From assembly GCA_025765615.1 (NCBI GenBank), contig JAIVFJ010000260.1:21618-85617 (forward strand): a DNA stretch of 64,000 bases, given 5' to 3'. Shown here one piece after another: positions 11,189 to 21,800 of this stretch. The position numbers and the translations under genes were made by a program. The DNA comes from Zopfochytrium polystomum (lineage: Eukaryota > Chytridiomycota > Chytridiomycetes > Chytridiales > Chytridiaceae). How positions within the stretch are numbered: position 1 is the stretch's first letter; every line of letters begins with the position of its first letter. The notes beneath the pieces are model-generated. The model had not been told where the DNA came from. It saw only the letters and a list, made by a program, of their open reading frames with translations, and searched no databases.

Positions 11189-14061
11189 TTAAGCGTTGAT
11201 GGTCAAACCAGCGGTGGTCTGGTTGTAGTTCAAGGGCACCGCAAAGCCTGCTCCAGCCGCTCCACCCAGCACTCCCCCGAGCGTGACGCGAACCGAAACT
11301 ATCAGTGACCCGGCCGCAAAGCTCTGCAGCAGAGCGCGGTTCGTGTTCAATCCGTTCTGTCCGATCAGGTTCAGGTTGGTCGTCACCGTGGTGGTGGCGT
11401 TGGACTTCGCCGGCACCGACAGACCTTCGTAGGCGGCAGCTGTTCCCGAGGGAGTTGTGGAGACCTCGATCAAACCAATGTCGGTGGACACGGTCGTTAC
11501 GGGATCCACCCACGTCACCGTGCCGTTCGTCAACGAAGTGAGCGAAAGAGTGGTGTCGAACGGGTTGAACAGGGTCATCGTGGTGCGTCCAGTGGCGTTG
11601 AAGAACGAGTTCAACGAAACGTCAAGCCTCGCCTGCTTCACAACTGTGTCCGTGTTCACCGGAATCTGGAGCGAGTCGATAGACACGTTTGAAAGGGCGG
11701 CGTTAAGCGCGCGGTTTGTTCCTGCGGAACCAGAGTAGCCAGCAAGCGTCAGCGGGACAGTTTGCGACGTCAGGAAACGCGAAAGCAAATCCGAAACGGC
11801 TGTTTGGCTGGCCGCCGTTGGATTGCTAATCGCAATGGTAGAATTGAATGTGGTTGCGGTGCTCCGAGGCAGAGTAAGAGCCGTTATGGAAAGGTTACCG
11901 ACTGTGGTGCCAGCAGAAAGTGGGTAGTTCACATTCAGGTTCACAGCGCCCATCGTGAGGAGCGTGGTGGACGGGTTGGTCAACGTGAGCGAAGACGTAA
12001 CAAATAGCGTGGTCGGGTTTCCACCGGTTACTTGGAATAACGGGATGGCAGAACCCGTTTTAAATCCCTTCAACGGTTCAACGCCGTACTGAGTGGTCCT
12101 GTTGGCAGTCGGCAAAGGGATTTTTAAGAGAGCAATTTGGCCGATTTTGGTCGATAAGGTATAGTTGCTAAGACCGTCTACCCCGAGGTTGACAGTGCTG
12201 TTGCTGTTGATAATGTCCACGACCCAGTTCTGGTACGCAGTGTAGGAGTCGTTTACAACCAACTGCTTTGGTGCAAGTGACGAAATGATGGAGCTTCGGT
12301 TGCTTCCAGCTGGTGGGGGCCATGATCCGGTGGAATTCGCTTCGGCACCAACCCTTTGCCCCACATTGTCCTTGTAGGTCAAATTCAAGCCACTGGTGAC
12401 GCTTACGACATCGAAGGGGAAGTTGAATTTGAATCCAAAGTTGGTTGTGGCATTGTCGAAGCCCAATAGCGGAAGGTTGTCAGTTGCCGTTGTGAAGTCA
12501 AGGGATGGTCTCGCCAGCTCAAGCGACTGAACAAAGCTATTTGCAGAATCGGTAGGAATGAAGGGAAGAGTCAGGTTGAAAGATTGGAGAGCTTCATTGA
12601 TCCAATCAATTGTCGGAATTTTGGAGCCGAAGTCGGTTTGAACAAGACCCGTCAACGCAAGGCTGTAGTTCTTGCTCCCAAGGAACGTGTTAAAGAGGGA
12701 CGTGATCAATTCCTTCGTGTTGCCCCCGTTTTTATCGATTGGGTCGATTGCTCCAATGAAAGGGAAAGGATTAGCGCCCGTTTTAAGACTCCAGCTGTGA
12801 ACAATAGCACCACCGACAGTGGTGAGGGAAGAGTTTGTTGCACTGTCGGTCACGTTAACGAGACCGTTGGCAGGGAGCGACAGGTTGAATCGACAATCGC
12901 CCAAGTCAAGAGTGAATGGAGATGGATTGTTAATCAGAACCGTGAGATTCGCCTTGATGCCCGTAAATGGATCCGTGGCGTTATCCAAAAGATCCCAAGC
13001 GACAACACCGCTGCCAGCGAATTGGTTGATTCCATTGAAACCGAAACCCTTGTTCGAGATTGTTCCACTCACGAAGATTCCTCCGAACACCTTAACCTCA
13101 ACGGCGGAGTTCAAGGCGAGATCAAGGCGGTCGCGAATGAAGAGATCCTTCGCAAAGTCGCCAAGAGCAGTGCCGGAAGCATACGTCGCAGGGAAGCTCG
13201 AACTGAAGGTGGCAGTGCCATCCGAGTTGATGCCGATGTTACCGGGGTTGTTGATAGTGAAGACCTTGGTTCCATTATAAGTAACGTCAATGTCGGATGT
13301 GAACCTCAACCACTGAGTGAAACTGGCAAAGCCCGAAAATTGCGAGTCAAGGGCAATAGTAAAACTCGAGGTCGTCGGCGCGCTCAATTGAACGGAGTTG
13401 ACACCGAACGATGAATTGTTGATGGCGAGCTCTGCGAGTGTGGATATGCCAGCGTTAGGAAATTGCTGTCCCCAAGCCGAAGACAGTACGGAGATATACT
13501 TACGCACGACACGAGGAAGAATAACCCAAATGACGACGGGAATCATGACAGCGGCAATGATGAAGACAATACCAGCGCAGACGAAGCATACAATCCTCCT
13601 ACGACGGGTCCAAAACGTCCGCTTCACACCCTGGCCTGGCGTCAGCTGCGAAGACGACTGCACCTGGCCGCCCGAACCCGAGCCTGATGAGGACGTGGCA
13701 GCAGCAGCGGCGCTGCCGCCCAGGCCTGGGTACGGCTCAGCCCTCCGGCGAGGGGTGGAGGGAGTCTTTCCAGTGTCTGACGAGGAGGCCAGCGCCGGCT
13801 GCGATGGTGGCTGCGAAGCCGGCTGCGATGCGCTGTACCCCGATTCCGAGCCGCCATAGGAGGCCTCTGTAGGCGCAAAGGAGTCTGAAGAAGGTGGATG
13901 GCGGTCGTAAGTGGGAGAAACGGAAGTGATGATGAGAGGCAAGGCTGGAAGGAATGCTTGCTACTTATCACAGAACGTCCATCCTCCAGAGCCAGCACAC
14001 CTCCCTCCCCCATCCCACTCGACATCCCACTTCAGCACGTACCAGGATTCCTGGAAGCCAT
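11189..14061 (-). CDS. Type II membrane protein with DUF3712 repeats (Tag1-like)
   Basis: Exon 1 (14061-14043) encodes MASRNP plus one base. A 98-base intron (13945-14042, GTACGT...CCAG) joins exon 2 (13944-11189) in phase, giving about 925 residues. A Ser/Pro/Ala-rich cytoplasmic arm of about 110 residues ends in a basic RTRRRR-type patch. One transmembrane helix follows (IVCFVCAGIVFIIAAVMIPVVI), then a long, strongly Asn/Thr/Ser-rich region with many N-glycosylation sequons. Repeated blocks of the ..LTLTNPSTTLLTMGAVNLNV.. and ..ARLDVSLNSFFNATGRTTMTLFNPF.. type resemble the fungal DUF3712/LEA2-like module found in vacuolar Tag1. Such proteins sit in the vacuolar or another endomembrane with the long part luminal. 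Molecular function is unknown. The coding frame is uninterrupted. Confidence 0.8.
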
Positions 14062-15011
14062 GGCGATGATTAAGAGAGCGTCAGCGATCCGCCAGAGGGT
14101 CTGCGGTCAACAGAAGGTCGAGGGCGAATCGGGAGATGCAAGTCTACGCAGGGACCGTGTGGGTGAGCGGTTGCCCTGTCTTCTAGGTGTAACTGGAGGG
14201 GCAGTGGGTGGGGAGTAGAAGGGATTTTTGAATATGAAAAAGGAAGTGGGGGGGTTTGCTCGGATTCCTTTGGCGCTTCAGCGTCGCGCGATGCCGGCAA
14301 CCGTTGCTGTCAGTCTGTTTCTCCTTTCCCCCTCTTCCTTCTCTTTTTTTTTTTTTTTTTGTCGTTTTCCCCAAAACGGGAAGAGAAAGGAAAGGAATTA
14401 GGTGAAAATGTGGAGACAGAAAATTTTTTCTCCGCGTGTTGTCTTTCCCAAGTGAGTCCTTTCCTGACTGCGCAACACTGCCCAGAGGAGGAGTGAGTAA
14501 AAGTGTGGAGAGACATCCAGACAGACTGATAGACAGACAGCCGCCCAATCAGAAAGAAAGGAAAGAAAGCGATGGCAACAAAAAACAAGGTTTGTTGCGC
14601 AACCAAATTGGAGTGAGAGCGGTAGTGACGAAATGTATTCTCCTCGTCATCGTCCAGAGGTGGGCACCCACTGGAAGTGCACCGACCTGGGCTGGGAGGG
14701 AGGGGTCCCCTTGCGCAGCGCGTTGTCCCGAAAATGAAAATAATAATGACGAGAACTAAGCAATGTCCAGAAAATTTGGCCTTGTCCAAACCCTCCTTTG
14801 AACCAAAAATGCGGAAAATGGAACCTAAATATTCCACCCAATGAAGTCATAAAAAAATGAGAGCAAGAAAAGTGTAGAAAGGGAACGGCCACATCCAGAA
14901 TCCCCCCAGTGAGTGACAAAAAGACTCCCCTTGAACCAACTTTCTTTCTTTTTCCGCTTTTTCGTTCTTTGTTGCTTTTACATATAATCTGAATGAGAGA
15001 CAGTTGCTTTT
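14062..15011. other. Intergenic, poly-T and purine-rich; no gene seen
   Basis: This stretch lies between the DUF3712 gene and the first recognisable part of the MULE. It contains a pure T run (about 14345-14360) and AT-rich sequence. It may include the left end of the MULE, but I could not identify a terminal inverted repeat by eye. Confidence 0.4.
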
Positions 15012-15209
15012 ATGGAAGACAAGGGACAGATGATCCAGACAGCCCCTCCAGACAATATCGTCTTGAAACCAGACGGAGCGGGTCAAGTACATGACACACC
15101 ATGCAATCGAGAACAGTTACCATGTGAAGATCACGAACAGCGGTGCCAATAGGGTGCAGATCAATTGCATGCAAGGTGGAAGCTATCAAAAACGTGACTA
15201 TCGACCAGG
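15012..15209 (+). pseudogene. MULE transposase, N-terminal fragment (left of retrotransposon insertion)
   Basis: The plus strand encodes a fragment of a Mutator-like transposase N-terminal zinc domain of the FAR1/WRKY-GCM1 type: IENSYHVKITNSGANRVQINC then MQGGSYQKRDYRPG. The frame breaks off at 15209, exactly where the LTR array begins, and resumes at 23705 with the expected continuation (STRLVDCPFNLNGRLI). An upstream stretch starting MEDKGQMIQTAPPDN fits the same protein but needs a one-base frame change near 15087. Confidence 0.7.
15205..15209. repeat. Target site duplication CCAGG (left), outer retrotransposon
   Basis: CCAGG immediately precedes LTR 1 and is repeated directly after LTR 4 at 23700-23704. 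Five-base duplications are standard for Ty3/gypsy integrases. The match shows that LTR 1 and LTR 4 are the two ends of one insertion. Confidence 0.9.
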
Positions 15210-15562
15210 TGTCAGGAACAGGGCAGGACAGGACAAGGCAGACAAGGAACTGAGAGGAGTGATGATTGTATTGGAAACAATAATTCACTTGAGGGATGGG
15301 ACAGGTCCCCCATCCCCCTTTTATACCTTTTGAGAGTGTTCCTTGTCAAGACTCCAAGAAAGTTCCAGAAAGAGCAATTAGTAATGCAATGATACCAATG
15401 ATACCAATGACAACAAGACAAGTCAGGAAAGCAAAGAAGGTTCCAGAAGGTTCCACAAGGTTCCATGAAGGAATGTTCTAGAAGGTTCCAGAAGGTTCAA
15501 GAAGGTTCCATGAAGGAATGTTCTAGAAGGTTCCAGAGGTTTCCAGAGGGTGATTCATAACA
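15210..15562 (-). repeat. LTR 1 (3' LTR of the outer element), 353 bp
   Basis: It begins TGTCAGGAACAG on the plus strand and ends ATTCATAACA, giving TGT...ACA termini. On the minus strand it holds a heat-shock-element-rich U3, a TATAAAAGG box, and a transcript start region AAGTGAATTAT. It differs from LTR 4 at very few positions (for example TTCAAG for TTCCAG near 15500). Confidence 0.92.
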
Positions 15563-15667
15563 TCATCTCCCCCTTTTAGGCCTCTTCTGCAACTTGGTGG
15601 GGTACCTGGTCTTGAACTCGAGCAGAAGGTCTTGGCAGTGAGTGAGGTTTGACTCAGGCTCCCAGGT
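15563..15667 (-). mobile_element. 3' end of the outer element, displaced by the inner insertion
   Basis: These 105 bases match the sequence between LTR 2 and the chromodomain coding region of the inner element (16021-16125), including the polypurine tract beside the LTR. They are the missing 3' tail of the outer element. The last five bases, CAGGT, form the left target duplication of the inner element and reappear at 18848-18852. Confidence 0.9.
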
Positions 15668-16020
15668 TGTCAGGAACAGGGCAGGACAGGACAAGGCAGA
15701 CAAGGAACTGAGAGGAGTGATGATTGTATTGGAAACAATAATTCACTTGAGGGATGGGACAGGTCCCCCATCCCCCTTTTATACCTTTTGAGAGTCTTCC
15801 TTGTCAAGACTCAAAGAAAGTTCCAGAAAGAGCAATTAGTAATACAATGATACCAATGATACCAATGACAACAAGACAAGTCAGGAAAGCAAAGAAGGTT
15901 CCAGAAGGTTCCACAAGGTTCCATGAAGGAATGTTCTAGAAGGTTCCAGAAGGTTCCAGAAGGTTCCATGAAGGAATGTTCTAGAATGTTCCAGAGGTTT
16001 CCAGAGGGTGATTCATAACA
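15668..16020 (-). repeat. LTR 2 (3' LTR of the inner element), 353 bp
   Basis: TGTCAGG...ATAACA, identical by eye to LTR 3. On the minus strand the TATA box is at 15783-15777 and the inferred transcript start is near 15748. Confidence 0.92.
15893..16005 (-). promoter_or_regulatory. Heat shock element array in the LTR U3 (also in the other three LTRs)
   Basis: The stretch is a near-continuous series of alternating GAA and TTC units at 5-bp spacing. One block has six pentamers (one degenerate), one has seven perfect pentamers in a row, and one has three perfect pentamers plus degenerate ones. That is at least 15 perfect units in about 110 bp, upstream of the TATA box on the minus strand. Equivalent arrays lie at 15435-15547 (LTR 1), 18720-18832 (LTR 3) and 23572-23684 (LTR 4). 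Heat shock factor trimers bind three such units, so the LTR promoter is predicted to be heat-inducible. Confidence 0.8.
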
Positions 16021-16036
16021 TCATCTCCCCCTTTTA
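16021..16036 (-). other. Polypurine tract of the inner element
   Basis: On the minus strand CTAAAAGGGGGAGATGA lies directly before the 3' LTR start TGTTATG, the position expected for the plus-strand primer. The same tract is present beside LTR 1 at 15563-15578. Confidence 0.8.
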
Positions 16037-17512
16037 GGCCTCTTCTGCAACTTGGTGGGGTACCTGGTCTTGAACTTGAGCAGAAGGTCTTGGCAGTGAG
16101 TGAGGTTTGACTCAGGTCCCAGGTGTTGTCAGCATCTGAGTAACCCTTCCACTTAACAAGGAACTTGAGTGTCCTTCCAAACCACTTGGCATCTAAGATT
16201 TGTTCAACCTCAAATTCCTCTTCACCTTCTACCTCAACTGGAGGAGGAGGAGGAACAACTCTGCCTGGAATGGAATTGGCCACAAACTTCTCCAAAAGGC
16301 TGACATGGAAAACTGGGTGGATCTTCATGGATGCAGGGAGATCCAGCTTGAAGGTGACTGGATTGATTTGCTCCAAGATCTTGAAAGGTCTCAACTTGAG
16401 GTTGTCTAGCTTGGGACTTGGTCTTTTGGACTGCAAGTTCTTCCTCATGCCTGGCCAGTAAAAGTCTCTGGAAACAAGCTCATATGTCTTGTGCTCTCCT
16501 GGGTGTCCAGCTGTTGCTGCATCATGCCTTGTCTTGAGTATCTCAAGTTTTTCCTCTTCTTGGCTGATTTGAATCTTGTGAGGCTTGGGGTCCTTGGAAA
16601 TAGCATGGGCCCACACACTGTCAGGAAGCAGTGAAAGGTGTGTCTTGGGTGGTGGGGTGAAACCATCTCCCCCTTCAGGTGCAAGGTCTGTCCTTCTGTG
16701 CTCATCAGCAGTGGGGCTTGAATTGTTGACTGGGAACTGTGATTCTTGAATCTTTGACTGAGGGTTCTGTTCTTGGCAAAGACTGTGAGCTGTGGAGCTT
16801 GAATCTTGAATTTGGACTGTGAACTGTGGTACTTGAAGCTTTGACTGTGGGTTCTGTGAACTACAGACTTGGCCATGACTGTGAGCTCTATGAGCTGTGC
16901 TGGAATCTTGACTATGAACTGTGAACTGTGAAACTTGAATCTTGGCTGGGATCTGTGAGCTGCAGGCTGATACTGGAGCTGTCATTTGTGGTTGACCTTG
17001 GATACTAGGCTGAGAGCCTTGAATCAGGGACTTGAGAGCATGAGACTTGGAGGCTTGACTTGAGTTTTGGGTGACTGTTCCAATTGGTGGAGGTTGGACT
17101 TGACCAGTGACCCAATCAATGGCAGGGTTCTGGGCTTGCAGCCATGGTAATCCCAGGATGACAGAGAATGTGGGTGAGCCAAGATCCAATACTTCCAGGT
17201 TGACCATGGATGGTGGAAAGTCTTGGATGTGGAGGTTTAGCTTGGTTTCATGGCTGATTTCCTTGAACAGAGCATGATTGGCAAAGTGGACCTTGAGGGG
17301 TGTGGATTTCTTGATCGTAGGAATGGCACAAGACTTGGCAAGGGTGGCATCAATGATGTTGCAGGATGATCCAGAGTCTATAAGGGCCTTGGTTGTGATG
17401 GTTGACTTGGGTGAGAGTTGAATCTTGACATCCATGGTGAGTTGGTGGGGCTTGGAATCTGAGGTGTTTGTGGTGCTGGTGGTGGTGATGAAACAGGGGC
17501 AGCTTGGAGGAG

Positions 17513-17558
17513 GGTCCAGGGAATTGCCCCTCAGTGAGCCTGGACCTGGGAGTTTGGG
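17513..17558 (-). promoter_or_regulatory. Predicted -1 ribosomal frameshift signal, inner element gag-pol
   Basis: On the minus strand the heptamer CCCAAAC (17558-17552) sits in the gag frame as C CCA AAC, fitting X XXY YYZ. After a 5-base spacer comes a perfect 8-bp inverted repeat, GGTCCAGG (17546-17539) and CCTGGACC (17520-17513), with an 18-base loop that contains the gag stop codon. Pol is in the -1 frame and overlaps gag here. This is the classic geometry of programmed -1 frameshifting. Confidence 0.75.
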
Positions 17559-18454
17559 TGCTTCTTCCTTGGGCAGTCCTTGACAGCATGCTCCTTGGAG
17601 CCACAGTAAAAACACAGTCCCTGCTGGGCCCTCCTTGTTTTCTCCTCTTGGCTCAGAGGACCCTTAGGAAGTGTCTCAACTGCATCCACTTGCATGGGTT
17701 CAGGAACTGTGAGAGCTTGAGGAACTGGGGTAGGTCTTGATGTAGTTCCTACTTGTCTTTGCTTCAGCCTCTTGGAGTAGAGTCTGTTGTCAATCTTGAT
17801 GGCAAGGAGAATGTACTCTTCCAAGGTCTCAGGGATGTGCAGAGACTGGGAGAGCATGTCTTGGATAGACTCATGGAGACCATCATGGTACAGCTCCATC
17901 AGAGCTGCATCATTGTATCCAGAGTCTCTGGCTAGTTGCTTGAATTGGTTGGTGTAGGCCACACAAGATTGCTTTCCTTGCTTGATATGCTTGAGCTTGG
18001 ATCTTGCTGTCCAAGATGCGTAGGGGTCACCAAAGGTAGCTTCCAGCCCCTCCCAGAGCTCTTGCAGGGTGGTGGGTGTGCTTGGGAGAGATCTGTACCC
18101 TGATTGAGCTTGACCAGACAGGAGGGTGCTTGTGAAAAGAACCTTGACTTGCTCACTGGGAAATCTTGAAGGTTGGAGAAGGATGACATTCTCCACAGTG
18201 GCCATGAAGTTCCTAAGGTCTTTGGCCAGCCCAGTGAACTTGTCAGGGCTGGGAACCTTGGGCTCTCTTGCTTGGTTGGCTTGAGGCAGGGGAAGAGCTT
18301 GATGTTCTTGTTGGTGAAGTTGTTGTTGAAGCTGGTGCTGCTGGTGAAGGACTTGTTCTTGAAGTTGGTGCGTCTGTCTTGAGAGGGCTTGTAATTGGTC
18401 CATCAAGGCTTGGAAGGCAGTTGCATCAGGGAAGGTGTTGTTTGGGTCAGACAT
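17531..18454 (-). CDS. gag: Inner element Gag with CCHC zinc knuckle
   Basis: The 307-residue capsid/nucleocapsid polyprotein has an intact frame. A Gln-rich coiled-coil-like N-terminus (QLQEQVLHQQHQLQQQL) precedes the Ty3/gypsy capsid region (PDKFTGLAKDLRNFMATVE ... WEGLEATFGDPYASWTARSKL). A basic linker then leads to a single zinc knuckle CFYCGSKEHAVKDC (C-x2-C-x4-H-x4-C) for RNA binding. The ATG lies about 40 bases downstream of the self-priming site. The product is nearly identical to the outer element Gag at 22383-23306, so this deletion derivative could still make particles. Confidence 0.93.
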   Translation of the reverse strand: MSDPNNTFPDATAFQALMDQLQALSRQTHQLQEQVLHQQHQLQQQLHQQEHQALPLPQANQAREPKVPSPDKFTGLAKDLRNFMATVENVILLQPSRFPSEQVKVLFTSTLLSGQAQSGYRSLPSTPTTLQELWEGLEATFGDPYASWTARSKLKHIKQGKQSCVAYTNQFKQLARDSGYNDAALMELYHDGLHESIQDMLSQSLHIPETLEEYILLAIKIDNRLYSKRLKQRQVGTTSRPTPVPQALTVPEPMQVDAVETLPKGPLSQEEKTRRAQQGLCFYCGSKEHAVKDCPRKKHPNSQVQAH

Positions 18455-18481
18455 GATGGCAGAGAGTAGTAGGAGAGGGTG

Positions 18482-18492
18482 AAGTGAATTAT
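18482..18492 (-). other. Self-complementary primer binding site, inner element
   Basis: Two bases inside the 5' LTR (LTR 3) the minus strand reads ATAATTCACTT. This is the exact reverse complement of AAGTGAATTAT in the LTR (18575-18565), which lies about 35 bases after the start of the TATA box, where transcription should begin. An 11-base match between the mRNA 5' end and the priming site is the self-priming arrangement known from Tf1. I see no match to a tRNA 3' end. Confidence 0.8.
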
Positions 18493-18494
18493 GA

Positions 18495-18847
18495 TGTCAG
18501 GAACAGGGCAGGACAGGACAAGGCAGACAAGGAACTGAGAGGAGTGATGATTGTATTGGAAACAATAATTCACTTGAGGGATGGGACAGGTCCCCCATCC
18601 CCCTTTTATACCTTTTGAGAGTCTTCCTTGTCAAGACTCAAAGAAAGTTCCAGAAAGAGCAATTAGTAATACAATGATACCAATGATACCAATGACAACA
18701 AGACAAGTCAGGAAAGCAAAGAAGGTTCCAGAAGGTTCCACAAGGTTCCATGAAGGAATGTTCTAGAAGGTTCCAGAAGGTTCCAGAAGGTTCCATGAAG
18801 GAATGTTCTAGAATGTTCCAGAGGTTTCCAGAGGGTGATTCATAACA
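18495..18847 (-). repeat. LTR 3 (5' LTR of the inner element), 353 bp
   Basis: It matches LTR 2 throughout by eye. Its right end is joined directly to the chromodomain coding sequence of the outer element through the CAGGT target duplication at 18848-18852, so the outer pol frame runs into this LTR. Confidence 0.92.
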
Positions 18848-21800
18848 CAGGTGTTGTCAGCATCTGAGTAACCTTTCCACTTAACAAGGAACTTGAGTGT
18901 TCTTCCAAACCACTTGGCATCCAAGATTTGTTCAACCTCAAATTCCTCTTCACCTTCTACCTCAACTGGAGGAGGAGGAGGAACAACTCTGCCTGGAATG
19001 GAATTGGCCACAAACTTCTCTAAAAGGCTGACATGGAAAACTGGGTGGATCTTCATGGATGCAGGGAGATCCAGCTTGAAGGTGACTGGATTGATTTGCT
19101 CCAAGATCTTGAAAGGACCCAACTTGAGGTTGTCTAGCTTGGGACTTGGTCTTTTGGTCTGCAAGTTCTTCCTCAGAAGCCAAACTTGCTGACCCACAGC
19201 AAGGTCATGGTCCATTCTGTGAGTGTTGGCAAATCTTGAGGCATCTTCTTGGGCTTGCTTCAGGGTGGAGTCCAGGAAGGTGCTGATGATCTTGAGCTTA
19301 TGTAAGTGTGAAGCCGCAGCAGGAGCTTGGACATTGGATAGGGTCTCTTGTCCCAGAAGATCTCCTCTTGGATTGAAGCCATAGGTTGCAAAGAAAGGAG
19401 ATAGCTGGGTGCTTGAGTGGAGAGAATTGTTGAGAGCAAATTCTGCCAGTGGAAGGAGGGTGGGCCAATCATCCTGTTGATAGCTGACATAGCACCTCAA
19501 ATACTGCTCCAGAGTCTGGTTTGTTCTTTCTGTTTGTCCATCAGTCTGAGGGTGATAAGCAGTTGACAGTTGAGACTTGATTCCAAGGGCTGCTGTGAGT
19601 GCTTTCCAAAATTGAGATCTGAACTGTGGTCCTCTGTCACTGACAATTGACTGAGGCAGCCCATGGAGCCTGAATATGTGCTGCAAAAACAGGTCTGCTG
19701 TTCCTTGTGCATCTATATTCTCAGTGCAGGGGATGAAATGGGCCAACTTTGTCCTTCTGCAGATGACAACAAGGATAGAGTCAAATCCATGGGATGGGGG
19801 CAGTTTCACAATGAAGTCCATGGATATTGATGACCAAGGGCTGATGGCAATTGGGAGGGGCTCCAGAAGTCCATAGGGCTTGTGTCTGCTGGATTTGTTT
19901 CTTTGACAGGTTTCACAGCTGCTGACATAGTTCTTGATGTACTTCCTCATGCCTGGCCAGTAGAAGTCTCTGGAAACAAGCTCATATGTCTTGTGCTCTC
20001 CTGGGTGTCCAGCTGTTGCTGCATCATGCCTTGTCTTGAGTATCTCAAGTTTTTCCTCCTCTTGGCTGACTTGAATCTTGTGAGGCTTGAGGTCCTTGGA
20101 AATAGCATGGGCCCACACACTGTCAGGAAGCAATGAAAGGTGTGTCTTGGATGGTGGGGTGAAACCATCTCCCCCTTCAGGTGCAAGGTCTGTTCTTCTT
20201 GACAGGGTATCAGCCACAGTGTTCAGGTGGCCAGGAGAATAGCACAGCTTAAAGTCATACTCAGAGAGCAGTTCAGCCCACCTGGCATGCCTCTGCTTGA
20301 GCAACCTCCTTGCCCTGAAGAAGGTGAGGTTCTTGTGATCAGAATAGACAGAGATGCCTTTAGAACCAGCCAAGTAGTGTCTCCAGAATTTGAATGCTTC
20401 CACAATTGCAAGCAACTCCTTGTCATGGACTGTGTAGTTACACTCAGCACTGTTCAGCTTCCTGGAGTAATATGCCACTGGATGCAGAGGAGCAGAGGGG
20501 TCCTGAGAGCTTGGCTGGGACAGAACAGCACCGAGGGCATAGTCTGAGGCATCAGTTTCCAAGGTGAAGGGAAGCAAGGGATCCACATGCTTAAGGAGTG
20601 GTGCACTTGTGGTTGCTGTCTTAAGAGCTAGCCAGGCTTGCTCTGCTGCTGGGGTCCATTCAAACTTGGTGGTCTTCTTGGTGAGATCAGTGAGAGGCTT
20701 GGCTATGGCAGAATAGTTGGCAATGAAGGTTCTGTAGAAGTTGCAAAATCCAAGGAAGCTTTGAACATCCTTGATGGAATTTGGAGCCTTCCATTCAAGA
20801 ATAGTTTGGATCTTGTCTGGTGCCATGGAGATCCCTTTGTCAGACACAATGAACCCCAAAAACTCAATGGAGGTCTTGTGGAATTCGCACTTCTCCAGCT
20901 TTGCATAGAGGTGATGCTGTCTGAGTCTCTCCAAGACAGTCTTGACATGTCCCATATGGCTTGCAGTGTCGGACGAAAATACCAGGATATCATCCAGGTA
21001 GACAATGACAAAAAGGTCCAGAATATCCCTGAAGATGTCATTCATCATGCCTTGGAAAATAGCTGGAGCATTGGTAAGTCCAAAGGGCATGACCAAGTAC
21101 TCAAAGTGACCGTATTTGCATCTGAAGGCAGTCTTCCATTGATCCTGGGGCTTAATTCTGACCAAATTGTAGGCACCTCTGAGGTCAATCTTGGAAAATA
21201 TCCTTGCATGGCTCAGTTTGTCCAGTAATTCAGAGATGAGAGGCAGTGGATAGCGGTTCTTGACTGTCATCTCATTGAGATCTCTGTAGTCCACGCAGGG
21301 TCTCAGCCCCCCATCCTTCTTCTTGACAAAAAAGATGGGAGCTCCAGCTGGTGACTTGGAAGGTTGGATGAATCCCTTGTTCAGCATTTCTTCAATGTAT
21401 TCTTGGAGGGCCTTGGCTTCTGGTGGAGAGAGGTGGTACAGTGGCTTGAAAGGTGGGCTGCAAGTTTCATCCTTGAGTGGGATTTCACAGTCATAAGGCC
21501 TCTGAGCTGGTAGCAGGTCTGCCTTGGTCTTGGAAAACACATCAGCATAAGGGAGATATTCTTTTGGTAGCTTGGATGCCAGCAAAAGGTCTGATGGGTC
21601 CAAGTTCCTGTGCTCTTCAGCAGTGGTGCATGAATTCTTGACTGGGAACTGTGATTCTTGAATCTTTGACTGAGAGTTCTGTTCTTGGCAAAGACTGTGA
21701 GCTGTGGAACTTGAATCTTGAATGTGGACTGTGAACTGTGGTACTTGAATCTTTGACTGTGGGTTCTGTGAACAAGAGTCATGGCCATGACTGTGAGCTC

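Larger units (their letters stand above)
15981..17615 (-). pseudogene. Inner element pol, deleted for RT-RNase H and integrase core
   Basis: An open frame of 544 codons overlaps gag and lies in the -1 frame relative to it. It keeps the aspartic protease (ALIDSGSSCNIID) and a low-complexity spacer. It then jumps to RTDLAPEGGDGF (just after RNase H in the outer element) and the HH half of the integrase zinc finger, jumps again past the catalytic core, and ends with the chromodomain (KWFGRTLKFLVKWKGYSDADNTW) and a tail that terminates inside LTR 2. The first junction is near 16696 with about 2 bp of shared sequence. The second falls on CTTCCTCA at 16440-16447, which occurs at both ends of the deleted block in the outer element. 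Both junctions keep the frame open. Confidence 0.88.
15668..18847 (-). mobile_element. Inner Ty3/gypsy element, non-autonomous deletion derivative, 3180 bp
   Basis: The inner element is complete from LTR to LTR, flanked by CAGGT duplications (15663-15667 and 18848-18852). It has an intact gag, a protease region, half of the integrase zinc finger and the chromodomain, but lacks reverse transcriptase, RNase H and the integrase catalytic core. Compared with the outer element two blocks are missing, 1410 bp and 774 bp, both multiples of three. It must have moved with enzymes supplied in trans, or lost them after insertion. The intact LTRs and priming site fit the first. Confidence 0.9.

Noticed and set aside
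15981..17615. The two gaps in the inner pol as introns
   Set aside because: The missing blocks in the outer element do not begin with GT and end with AG at positions that reproduce the inner sequence; short direct repeats at the junctions explain them better.
16445..21228. Plus-strand and alternate-frame open frames across the retrotransposon (for example 20638-21228)
   Set aside because: They are shadows of gag and pol with no independent domain content.
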